Source: Tilletiopsis washingtonensis (lineage: Eukaryota > Basidiomycota > Exobasidiomycetes > Entylomatales). Taken from it: a stretch of 64,000 nucleotides of DNA. The DNA lies in contig NW_020312008.1 of assembly GCF_003144115.1 (NCBI RefSeq), positions 524,477-588,476 of the forward strand, written 5' to 3'. Both the position numbers and the translations under genes were made by a program. The notes under the pieces were generated by a model. The model ran no database searches and was not told where the DNA came from. It saw only the letters and a program-made list of their open reading frames with translations. Numbering within the stretch: the stretch's first letter is position 1; each line of letters opens with the position of its first letter. This document shows, piece after piece, positions 9,901-21,911 of this stretch.

Positions 9901-11372
9901 AACGACGCAGTGGCGCGGCGCCCGAGCCGCGCGAGCTCGAGGTGCAGCAAGTCGACAGCTGGGACTCGTTCAAGCGCTTCAACGTCGGCTGGGTGCTGCC
10001 CGAGGGCTCGTCGCGCCGCGGCAATCGAGCCGCGGCGGCGCCAAGTGCTGCCTCCTCTGCGCACGACGCGCAGTCGGCGCGCAAGAGAAGCGCCAGTGCC
10101 ACGACTGCGCCTCGGAGCGGCGAGCGTGCCGCCTCGTCCGAGCTCTCGGAAGAGGACGCGGCGGCGCCTGCTGCTGGCAGCAGCAGCAGCAGCAGCAACG
10201 CGCCGCCTTCACACCGCACCGCCAGCGCAGCGACGGCGTCTGCCACGACGGCGGCGGCGGCGCCGGTGCGCATCCGCAAGCGCGGCAGCCACGGACAGTT
10301 CATCAGCAAGCACGACGACCCCAGCAAGCCGCGCGCGCCACGCGGCGAGCCCGGCAAGTCGCCGGCGGCCGTGCGCCGTGCCAGGCCGAGCGGCGGCAGC
10401 GAGGCGCGCAGCAATGAGGCGTCGTCGAGCAACAGGCGCAGTCTCAAGCCCAGCCTCCTCTCGTCGCCCCTCACGTCGGACGACGAGGACGAGTCGTCGT
10501 CGGCGCGTCGCACGTTTGTGCTGGGCGCTTCGGACGACGAGGAGCTCACGGAGCCGGATACGCCGCTGCTGCATGGCCATGGCGACGACGAGGAGGCGCC
10601 TCCAGACGCAGCCGAGCGCGCCGCACAAGGCCGCGCGCGCCGCAATGCGCAGCGCCGCGAGAAGCATCGCCTCAAACGCATGGCGGAGAGGCGGGCGCTG
10701 CAGGAGCAGAAGGAACGCGGGCGCGCAAAGCGACGTGCGCGAGAGGAAGAGGAGGATGGCTCGGGCGCGGCGAAGAGAAGAAAGAGCGAAGTGCAGCTGG
10801 ACGACGACGACGAGTACGCGCCGGCGACGCTCGTGTGGGCCAAAGTCAGCGGTGAGTCGAGCAAGTGTGTGGGGCGCCGACCTGAGGGTGCTGACGCGTG
10901 CGTCATGCTGCGCTCAGGACATCCCTTCTTTCCCGCCGAGGTCATCGATGCACAAGCCGACGATGTGCCAGACGACGTACGTGCCTCTGCGCGCCTTGCC
11001 TCTCGCCTATCGCATCACCCAGCTGACGGCCCACTGTGTGCTGCTGCCCACAGGTGCTGGAGATGCGCGAGCTCGACGTCTCGGCCGCCACGGCTGCGGC
11101 GCCGCTGCGGCTGGTGCGCTTCTTTGACGGCACGCAGAGCTACGCCTGGGTGCCGACGACGTCGCTGCGCATGCTGCTTGAGGATGAGGCGCTCGACGGC
11201 AAGATGCTGCGCAGCTCTAGCCATCGCAGTGCGTTGCATGGCTCGGGCAACCCCCCCCCCCCCTTGGTGCGGCGAGCAAGTTGGCTGACCACTGATCTGA
11301 TCCGCAGCAAATCATCAACGCGCCTCGGTGCGTGCGGCGTATGCACGGGCAAAGACGATGCTGGATGCTTGA
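6336..11372 (+). CDS. NTO1: NTO1/BRPF-family chromatin reader (EPL-like, PHD-knuckle-PHD, bromodomain, PWWP)
   Basis: Nto1 in yeast and BRPF1-3/peregrin in animals scaffold MYST histone acetyltransferase complexes (NuA3, MOZ/MORF) and read histone tails in the nucleus. Nine exons: 6336-6711, 7176-7454, 7516-7760, 7832-8524, 8612-8784, 8867-10851, 10918-10976, 11054-11228 and 11308-11372, 1349 residues. Domains: an Enhancer-of-polycomb-like segment about 120-190; first PHD from about 192 ([13 protein letters not shown] and [14 protein letters not shown]); zinc knuckle and extended second PHD to about 333 ([18 protein letters not shown]); bromodomain about 590-690 with YYDIVTSPM and the acetyl-lysine asparagine in MLYNKPD; a long Ser/Ala/Arg-rich spacer; PWWP-type domain from about 1243 ([13 protein letters not shown]). 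The first intron (464 bases) is unusually long here. All introns keep phase, and the last joins to give a helix ending MLDA. The first Met is the least certain point. Confidence 0.93.
6953..6986 (+). repeat. CTG/GCT trinucleotide run in NTO1 intron 1
   Basis: About eleven GCT units sit inside the first intron of NTO1, after the donor at 6712 and before the acceptor at 7175. It is probably polymorphic in length and has no coding role. Confidence 0.8.
8589..8606 (+). repeat. C homopolymer in the NTO1 fourth intron
   Basis: Eighteen C in a row form the polypyrimidine tract just before the acceptor (TGCAG at 8607-8611). Similar C runs precede acceptors in several other genes of the window. Confidence 0.9.
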
Positions 11373-12106
11373 GGGCGGGCGTCAAGCACATCAGGCCGGC
11401 CAACATGGCGCTTGCTCGACGCTCGTCTCCTTCCACCTCGACCTCCTCAGCCACGCGGCCTCACGCCTCGCGCTCGTCACCTCTCTCATCGTGTACCCAT
11501 AGCCTCGATACCATGCTATCTCGCTGCTTCGTTTGCGACTTGCTGCATCCCTTGGCGGGAGCCGTCGAGGTGCGGGTGCCTCGGGCGAGACCCAGGGGCT
11601 GCACCGCTCCGCGGCTTTGACGCCTTGTGGGGCGCCGCCGCAGCACGTCCCGAAATAGGCCTTCGATGTCGCTTTGCTGCGCCACGGCGCTCCGCCCGAG
11701 AGGCTGCAAAAGTGACGCGCAGAAACATTGCGCCCCTCATTGTGAGGAGAGGAAAAGAAAGAGGGGCTCGGCCTGTGCTTCGACTGCGGCGGCTGCCGCT
11801 GCGGCCGAGCAGCAGGCCTACCCCAGACAAGCGAAGAGTGCCTGGCTGGGCGTGCCGGCGCTAGCGTGCGCGTGCGCTCCGCGCGCTCCGAGCTTTTGGC
11901 GGGTGCGCTCGCGGTGGCCGATGCCGCGCGTGCCTGCCGCCGCGCGGCGCGCGGCCGTTTGCTGCTCTCTGCGAGAAACGTTTGGCGCGTGCGGCGCGAG
12001 GGCTGGGGGCCACATCAGCCACGCGTGCTCCTCTCTCGCACCCACACCTCCATCCGCCTCACCTCCTCCTTCTCCCGGCCGCCGACTGCGTCACCTCGCC
12101 TCCAGC
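11373..12106. other. Intergenic, NTO1 to the kinase gene
   Basis: About 730 bases between two genes on the same strand. It must hold the NTO1 3' end and the kinase promoter. The last 100 bases are rich in CT and CTCC, as before other starts here. I see no gene or RNA in it. Confidence 0.5.
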
Positions 12107-15100
12107 ATGGTGCTCGAGCAGGTCGGCGTCAAGCTGCGCGTGTCCGACGGCACCGCCGACGCCGCCGCCTCGAGCGCCGACGAGGCTCGGCGCCGCTCCC
12201 TCTCGCCGCCGCCCGAGCGGCCTGCGTCGCAGCTGCGCGAGCGCTGGAGCGGCACCAGCTGGTGGGACACTGCCGCCGCCGCCGCCGCCGCCGCCTCGCC
12301 CTCCAGCAGCGCCGCAGCCGCAGGCGCCTCGCCGCCCACGCGCTCCCTCTCGTCGCCCTCGCGCCCGCACTCCTACTCGCACGCGTCGCACGACGGCTCC
12401 GCCGACTCGGCGCTGCTCAAGCTCGGCGGCGTCGGCGGCGTCACGCGCTCCGGCAGCTGGGGCCAGAGCCGCGGCGCCGCACAGGCACACGCGCAGTACG
12501 CCAGCAGCCGCGGACGCGCCTCGCCGCTCGAGCCGTCGGCAGAGTCGAGCCTGGCCGACGATGATGAGGACGATGCGGCGGCAGCGGCAGCGGCGGCGGC
12601 AGAGGCGGCGGCACATCGCCGATCCTCCTCCTTCGACGTCATGTCGTCGCGCTCCACCGACGTGCCCTCGAGCTCGTCGCGCACCTCAACGTCGTCGTAC
12701 TCCGCCGCTGCGTTCTCGCTGCGCAGCTTCTCGAACCGCAACTCGGCCAGCAGCACGGCGTCGTCGTCGGCGGCCTCCTCGTCGCGTCTGCCGGAGGAGG
12801 CTGAGCTGGGCCGGCGCAGCTCGCTCGCGTACCTCTGCGAGGACGGCAGTGTCAGCAGCAGCGCCGTCGCGATGAGTGCGGGGGCAAGCAGCAGCGCCAG
12901 CAGCAGCAGCGAGGCGGCGTCGAGCAGCAGCGGCAGCGGCGGCACCGCCAATGGCGCCAGCGGCGTGGCCGGCCCCAGTGTGAGCCGCGTGCAGAGCATC
13001 GGGCGCGGCAATCGCAGTCTCGCCTCGGAGGAAGAGGAGGCAGAGCGGACGCGCAGCTTGCACGCCGACGGCGAGCATGCAAGAGCACGCAGCGCACATG
13101 CCGAGCTCGAGCAGCGCAGCGCAGACTCGTCCGGCCCCGGCGTCAATCGCATCCGCTCCATAGGCCGCGGCGCTCCTCCCGCTGCTGCGCTAGAATCGCC
13201 GCCTGCTTCGCCACGTCCGTCTCCGCCTGCCTCGCCTGCGCCGCCATCACGGACCCTCGCACCCGCCTCGCCGCAGCTCACGCCGCAGCAGCCGCCAGTC
13301 GCGACGCTGGGCACCTCGCCGCGCAAGCTGCCGGCCGCTGCGTTCCTGCAGACACCCTCCTCACCACATGCCGCACCATCGCGCCGCAGCGCCAGCGGCT
13401 CTTCCTCTCGCTCCGTTGCTGCTCCATCAGCTGCGGGCCCGAGCTCATGGGGCTCTCCCAGTCTGCCCTCTCTCGCCGCTGCAGCAGCCGCTGCGCCTCC
13501 CTCGGCCTCCACTTCCAGCGGCGACGACTCGACGCCCCTGCCGCGCCGGCACAGCGGTGCCTTTGCGCTGCGCACGCGCAGCATGCTCTCGCAGCACGCC
13601 GGCCTGCACATGACGTTTGGCGCCGGCGGTGCCGGGCGTGCAGCAGCACGGGCGATCGAGCGACAACGCGATGAGAGCGTGCCGCTTGCCAATGCGCCGT
13701 TCAGCCAGCTCGAGGCGGCGCAGCGGCATGGCAGCGGCAGTAGCCGCAGCAGCAGCAGCGAAGCACGGCACGTGCTGCCCATCAATCCTGCGCTGGCGCC
13801 ACCAGGCTTCCTGCCGCCAGGCCCGCTCTCGCCCATGGCGCTCGCCTCGCCCGACGCGCACGCCTGGCTCGTGCCGCCCGAGCTGGCACTCGAGGATCGC
13901 GCCTCTGATCCCGGCGGTGTCGAAGGTGCGGCAGCTGGCCCGCCGTGGCGAGCACGAGCACGTGGCCTGCCGCCACTCGAGGTGGGCGCGGATGTGGGCC
14001 TCGGGCTCGTCTCGCCGAGTCTTCGCAGTGCCGCTGCGGTCGCGGCGCCGCGCCCAGGGCTTTCGCGCAGCAACACGGGCATTGGTGCGCTGCTGCGCAC
14101 GCCCACGACGGAGGAGTGGAGCCGCTACTTGGCGAGCCAGGGCTCCGCGCCCACGTCGTTCAGCGAGCTGCCGCGCAGCCGCTCCGCCACTGCTCGTTCG
14201 TCGGCCTCGGCGCTGGGCCGCCGCGCCGAACTGCTCATGACGACGGGCACTGCCGATGCACGTGCCGCATCGACGGCGGACGCCAGCGACGGGGAGGGCG
14301 CCTCGGATGAGGACGGCGACTCGCCTCTAGACCCCGCAGAGGCGGCGCAGGCACAAGGCATGATTGAGCGCCTTCGCAGTCTGAGCATGGGCCGCACAGC
14401 AAGCAGCCGAACGGGCTCGATTGCAGGCGGCGACGTCGACTTGCAGTCCGTGCACGAGGATGACGAGGACGAAGGCAGCATCAGTGACGGCAGTGGCGAC
14501 TGGGACACGCGTAGCGATGCCTCGGGATACAGCGCTTCCAGCTCAAACGAACGGATGCGCGCACTGCACGAGGCGCTCTCCAGACCGCCATCGCCCAGCT
14601 GGCGCGCCGCCAGTGCTGCGCCTGCCTCTCCGGGCGCTCCTGCAGTAACTGGCTCCTCGCCGAAGAGCCGCACGCCTGACCTGCCGCGCTCGCCGCCTCC
14701 TGGTCGCGTGGGCGAGGTGCGCGATGCCAGTGTGCTGGCTGCGGCAGCGCATGAGAGCACGCCGACGCGCTCCACAACGCTGCGTGCCCGTCGGCCCACG
14801 CGCGAGACGGCTGCCACACATCTCGGCTATCCGCTGCCGCCGGCAGGCGAGCGACGCTCGATTGCCGACTTTGTAGTCATTGCGGACATCGGCCGCGGTG
14901 CCTACGGCCTCGTCAAGAAGGTGCGCCTCAGGGGAGCTGACGGCCTTCCTGTCGGGGTGAGTATGACGAAGGCACACAAGACCGCCACACCGCTGACTCG
15001 TCTTGCTGGCAGGACGACTACTGCATCAAGTACATCATCAAGTCGCGCATCCTTGCCGACTGCTGGCGCAGGCACAAGACGCTCGGCCCCATTCCCGTCG

Positions 15101-16148
15101 AGATCCACGTCATGGACCAGCTGCGCCGGCTGCCCTACCATGCGCCGGCCTCGCCGCCGCCCTGGGCGCCTGAGCGGCTCATGCCGGGCTCGCCTGGCGC
15201 GGCAGCGGCGCAGCAGCAGGCGGGCCTGGCGGCGCCGTTTGCACCCGAGGGAGGCGCGGCGCTGGGCGTGTCGCATCCCTCGCTGTGCACCATGATTGAC
15301 TTCTTCGAGGACCACGAGGTGCGTGTGTCGCTGTGCCCTGAGGCAGCCACCAGCTCACATGCCCGTCCTGTCAGTTCTACTACCTCGTCATGCCCTGCCT
15401 CAGCGGCACACGCACAGGCCACGGCGCCGGGCAAGATCTGTTTGACTTTGTCGAGTCTGCTCCCGACGGCCTCTCCACCGTCGAGGTGCGCACCATCTTC
15501 GGACAGGTGGCCGACGGCGTGCGCTTCCTGCATGCCAACAGCATCGTGCATCGCGACCTCAAGGACGAGAATGTCATCCTCGACTTCCGGCACGGCCGGC
15601 CGCACGCGCAGATCATCGACTTTGGCAGTGCGGCCCACGTGCGCGCCGGCCGTCTCTTCGACACGTTCAGCGGCACGCTCGACTATGCGGCCGCCGAGAT
15701 CCTGCGCGGCGAGCAGTACGGCGGCCGCGAGCAGGACGTGTGGGCCCTCGGCGTCGTCGGCTACGTGCTCCTCTGCGGCGACTGTCCCTTCTGGAACGGC
15801 GACGAGGCAGTCGAGGGCCTGGCGCCGGCCTCGCGCGCCGCCACGGCGCTGCGCGAACGCTGCATGCTGGGCGAGGCGCGGCCCGGCGGCGGCCGCGGCG
15901 GCGAGGAGCACGCGGCACGGCCACTCGGCGAGCAAGGCGACAAGGCCGCCGACGACGGCGGAGGCAGACTGCACGATGCGGCCGACCTGATTGCGCAGTG
16001 CCTGCAGCTGGACCCGGCGGCGCGCCCCACGGCACAGCAGGTGTGCGAGCATCGCTTCCTCGTCGGCCACGCCGGCTGGCACGGCGCGAGGGGCTGGGAC
16101 ACGGCGACGACGCCGCAGCAGCAGCAGCAGCAGACGAGCGAGACGTGA
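12107..16148 (+). CDS. PSK1: PAS-kinase-like Ser/Thr protein kinase with a very long disordered N-terminus
   Basis: PAS kinases (yeast Psk1/Psk2) phosphorylate targets in glycogen, sugar-storage and translation control. Exons 12107-14956, 15013-15318 and 15375-16148 give 1309 residues. The C-terminal catalytic domain starts near residue 917: glycine loop GRGAYGLVKK, lysine in CIKYIIK, HRDLKDEN near 1111, DFG near 1133, SGTLDYAAAEIL and DVWALGVVGYVLLCG. It resembles the PASK/CAMK-like group, with an insert of about 45 residues rich in Pro/Ala after PVEIHVMDQLRRLPY. Residues 1-910 are almost wholly Ser/Ala/Pro-rich low complexity; I could not see a PAS fold, although a diverged one could hide there. 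Two copies of a motif RxxSIGRG lie near residues 295 and 348. The intron between GLPVG and DDYCIK interrupts the ATP-binding lobe and its joining is phase-perfect. A short Gln run and ETS-like tail end the protein. Confidence 0.85.
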
Positions 16149-16693
16149 TGCGGGCATGCAGAGCGTGCATCGCTGCAATGAGTAATGATTAATGCACCTG
16201 AGACTGGCTGTGTGTGAGGCGGATGTGCTGTCGGAGGGGGTGGCAGCGGCAGCACGCCGGAGTGGTCCCATGGCATTGTTCCCACGCGTTGTTGTTGGGG
16301 CGCCGAGGCGCAGACTGGCGCAGTGCCGCCCGAGCGCTTGGCAGGCCGGCCGGCAGCGGGGCGCGGCGGTGGGGCAGGCGCCGCGCGAATTCTGCGCTCG
16401 GGGCAGGCACAAAGTGGCTTGCCGCCGCGCGCGCTGGCCTCAAAGCCGAGCTCTTGCCCGGCGCTGCCTCGTCCGCTCCCACCACCACCCTCCCCCTCCC
16501 ACCCGCGCAATCGCACCATGAGTGCAGCTGCCGCGTCGCTCCGCCCGAGCTGCCTGCGCCTGTTGCCTGCTCACCCCTGCTGACTGACTGACGTGCGCGC
16601 GCCAAGGCTGACCTCCACTGACGATGCTGCCACTGACGCTGACCCTGCTGCGAGGCGCTGCGCTGCGACGGCCGGGCGTCCAGCGCCCGTGCC
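16149..16693. other. Intergenic, kinase to FAS fragment
   Basis: About 545 bases. This is where the missing two thirds of a FAS alpha gene would have to begin if the gene were complete, but no ACP, MPT or ketoreductase Rossmann motif is present in any frame. The frame that leads into the FAS exon is closed upstream by a stop at 16640-16642. The region ends with CTGACTGACTGAC-like sequence (about 16580-16592). Confidence 0.6.
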
Positions 16694-19600
16694 ATGCTGA
16701 CCTGCCCTTCCTTGCTGCGCTGCAAAGGCCTCTACTCGGAGTGAGTGCCCTGCCTGCCGCGCCGCAGCACTTCGCCCCACTAACCCCCCCCGCGCAGGTC
16801 CAAGATCGGCCTCGAGACGCTCGCCAACCGCTCCATCTCCGAGGGCTGGGCCGAGTACGTCAGCGTCACGGGCTGCATCATCGGCTGGGTGCGCGGCACG
16901 GGCCTCATGGACGGCAACAATGCCGTCGCCGAGCAGATTGAGAAGCTCGGCCTGCGCACCTTCTCGTCGACGGAGATGGCCTTCAACCTGCTCGGCTGCC
17001 TGCACCCCGTCATGGTCGCCACGGCGCAGGTCGAGCCCATCGTCGCCGACCTCGGCGGCGGCTTCTCGCGCCTGCCCGACCTGGCCGCCAAGACGGCGAG
17101 CATCCGCGCCAAGATCTACGACGAGGCCGCGCGCCGCCGCGCCATCGCCCTCGACAGCGCCGCCGACTTTCTCGTCACCAAGGGCAGCGCCGCCGAGGCG
17201 CTGCACCAGACCGTCAAGATCGAGCCGCGCGCGCTGCACGACTTTTCCTTCCCCAAGCTCGAGGCGTCGCCGGCCGACTACCTGCGCATTGCCAAGGCGC
17301 GCGGCACGCTCGACCTCGACAAGACCGTCGTCGTCGTCGGCTTCGGCGAGGTGGGCCCGTACGGCTCGAGCCGCACGCGCTGGGAGATCGAGGCCGACGG
17401 CGGCCTCAGCCTGACGGGCGCCATCGAGCTGGCGTGGGCGATGGGCTTCATCAAGCACCACAGCGGCGCACTCAAGGCGACGGGCAAGACGTACGTCGGC
17501 TGGGTCGAGGCCAAGAGCGACGAGCCCATTGCCGACCGCGATGTCAAGGCCAAGTTCGAGAAGGACATTCTCGCGCACACGGGCATCCGCGTCGTCGAGC
17601 CGGAGCTCTTCCGCGGCTACGACCCGGCGCGCAAGGGCTTCCAGCAGGAGATTGAGATTCTGCACGACATGGAGCCGATGGACGTCTCCGCCGAGGAGGC
17701 CGACAAGTACCGCCGCGAGCACGGCGACAAGGTCGACGTGTGGGCCGCGCCCTCGGGCGGCATGTACGTGCAGCTCAAGCGGGGCGCGCGCATCTACGTG
17801 CCGCAGAGCATCAAGTTCTCGCGCAACGTCGCCGGCCAGCTGCCCACGGGCTGGGACCCCAAGCGCTACGGCATCCCCGAGGACATCTGCGCCAACGTCG
17901 ACCGCACCGCGCTCTGGACGCTCGTCGCCACCACCGAGGCCCTCGTCAGCGCCGGCATCACGGACCCGTACGAGATCTACAAGGTGCGTCGGTGTCGCGA
18001 CGGGCGCCCGTGCTGCCGCTGCTGATGCCCCCTTCCCTAGTTTGTGCACCCGTCGCTCGTCGGCACGGCCATCGGCTCGGGCATGGGCGGCATGGAGTCG
18101 CTGTCGAAGATGTTCACGGAGCGCCGGCAGAACCTCGACGTGCAGAAGGACATTCTGCAGGAGACGTTCATCAACACCATCTCGGCGTGGACGCAGCTGC
18201 TGCTGATGTCGTCGTCGGGCCCGACGCTGACGCCCGTCGGCGCCTGCGCCACGGCGCTGCAGTCCGTCGCCATTGCCAGCGAGGCGATCCGCGCGGGCAA
18301 GGCGAGCGTCATGCTGGCCGGCGGTGTCGATGACTACTCGGAGGAGGGCGCGTACGAGTTTGCCAACATGGGCGCCACCGTGTCGTCGGTCGACGAGGCG
18401 GCCAAGGGGCGCGAGCCGAGCGAGGCGTCGCGCCCCACGACGAGCAGCCGTGCGGGCTTCCTCGAGTCGCAGGGTGTCGGCGTGCAGGTGCTCATGTCGG
18501 CCGCCACGGCCCTCGAGATGGGCGTGCCCATCCAGGCCGTCGTCGCCTACACCTCGACGCACACCGACAAGCAGGGCCGCTCCGTCCCCGCGCCCGGCCA
18601 CGGTGTCATGGCCGCCGCCGAGCCGCTCAAGCGCGGCCTCGCCGAGTGGGGCCTCGACGGCGACAGCATCGGCGCCATCAGCATCCACGGTGCGTGGCGA
18701 GGTGCTGTTGTTGTTGTGTGCGCACCATGCTGACGACACGCTCATCCCCGCAGGCACGTCCACCAACGCCAACGACAAGAACGAGAGCCATGTGTACCAG
18801 GAGCTCTTCCGCCACCTCGGCCGCTCGCAGTCGCACGCCGTGCCCGTCATGGCACAGAAGGTGCGTGCCCCGCTGCGCGCCACGCTGCCTCGACCGCTGA
18901 CTCCTCGCTCTTCTCACAGTGGCTCGTCGGCCACGCCAAGGGCGGCGCCGCCGCCTGGGCGCTCAACGGCCTCATCCAGTCGACGCTCACCGCCACGGTG
19001 CCGGGCAACCGCAACGCCGACGACATTGCGCCCGAGCTGCGCAAGTTCACCTACCTGCTCTACGCCTCCAAGACGCTGCAGCGCACGCGCGAGGACCACA
19101 ATGCCGGCCTCGTCACGTCCTTCGGCTTCGGCCAGGTGGGCGGCATTGCCGCCATCCTGCACCCCGGCCACCTCTTCGCCCGGCTGCCCGAGCAGGACTT
19201 CCAGGCGTACGCCGCGCGCCGCGTGCCGCGCGAGGGCAAGACGCACGCGCGCATGCACGCCATGTTCACGAGCAACTCGCTCGTGCGCGTCAAGGATGCG
19301 CCGCCGTACTCGGACGTGCTGCAGGACGAGGTGATGATCAACATCCACGCGCGTGCGCAGCCCGTCGGCGACAGCTACGCCTTTGTCGCGCCCCTTGCCA
19401 CGGCGCCGCCGGCCGGCAAGCAGCAGTCGTCGTCGTCGTCGGCGTCGCCCAACGATGACCTCGCCCAGGGTGCCATTTCGGCCCTGGCCGGCAGCATCGG
19501 CCAGGTGCAGGGCGTCGGCATCGACGCGCAGCAGGTCTCGGCTTTCCCCGCCGACGAGGCCTTCCTGCGTCGCAAGTGAGTTTCTCAGGCTCCTCTCGCA

Positions 19601-19930
19601 GCACATGGGGTCATGTGGCATGGGCTGACCCTCTAATCTTCCCCCAGCTTCACGCCCGCCGAGATTGAGTACTGCGCCTCGCAGCCCGACCCGACTGCCG
19701 CACGCGCCCGTCGCTGGGCCGCAAAGGAGGCGGCCTTCAAGGCCCTCGGCGTCGCCGGCCGCGGTGCCGCGGCGCCGCTCATCGACTTTGAGGTCGTGTC
19801 GAGTGCCGAGGGCCCCTCGTTCCGCCTCACGGGCGAGGCGGCGGCGGCCGCAAAGGGCTCGAAGCTGCTGCTCTCCATCAGCCACTCGGGCGACACGGCC
19901 GTGGCGGTGGTGCACCGCGTGCCCGCCTGA
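16694..19930 (+). CDS. FAS2: Fungal FAS alpha-chain C-terminal fragment (ketoacyl synthase plus phosphopantetheinyl transferase) as its own gene
   Basis: Full FAS2 carries MPT-half, ACP, ketoreductase, ketoacyl synthase and PPT domains. Here the first exon (16694-16740) opens with only 11 residues before GLYSESK, the YxxxK catalytic motif of the ketoreductase, which corresponds to about residue 839 of the 1887-residue yeast chain. Further exons 16798-17983, 18041-18689, 18754-18860, 18920-19575 and 19648-19930; total 975 residues, all phases intact. Ketoacyl synthase residues are present: Cys in GACATAL near 480, His in [12 protein letters not shown] near 627 and His in GHAKGG near 668. The PPT part has [10 protein letters not shown], but the metal-binding GxDVE reads GIDAQQ near 863, so the usual Glu is Gln. 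The ketoreductase Rossmann fold is absent, so that activity cannot be present. It may be a duplicated, retained fragment, a re-purposed protein, or the result of a misjoined assembly. The start codon is the first ATG in an open frame, but is weakly supported. Confidence 0.85.
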
Positions 19931-20064
19931 GCCGCCTGCCTCCTCTTTCCCTGCTCCCTCTCGCGCCGGCCGCTTCGCTCCTTCTGCTTCATGCCCCACC
20001 TAGACACGCGGCGCCACACTGCCCAAATGAAAAATTGATGTCCTGTCCCATCACGCGTGCTGCG

Positions 20065-21911
<1,847 letters not shown>

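Noticed and set aside
16624-16740. Arg-rich leader MLPLTLTLLRG as a mitochondrial start for the FAS fragment
   Set aside because: That frame does not join the FAS frame at the intron 16741-16797; using it would break the GLYSESK motif.
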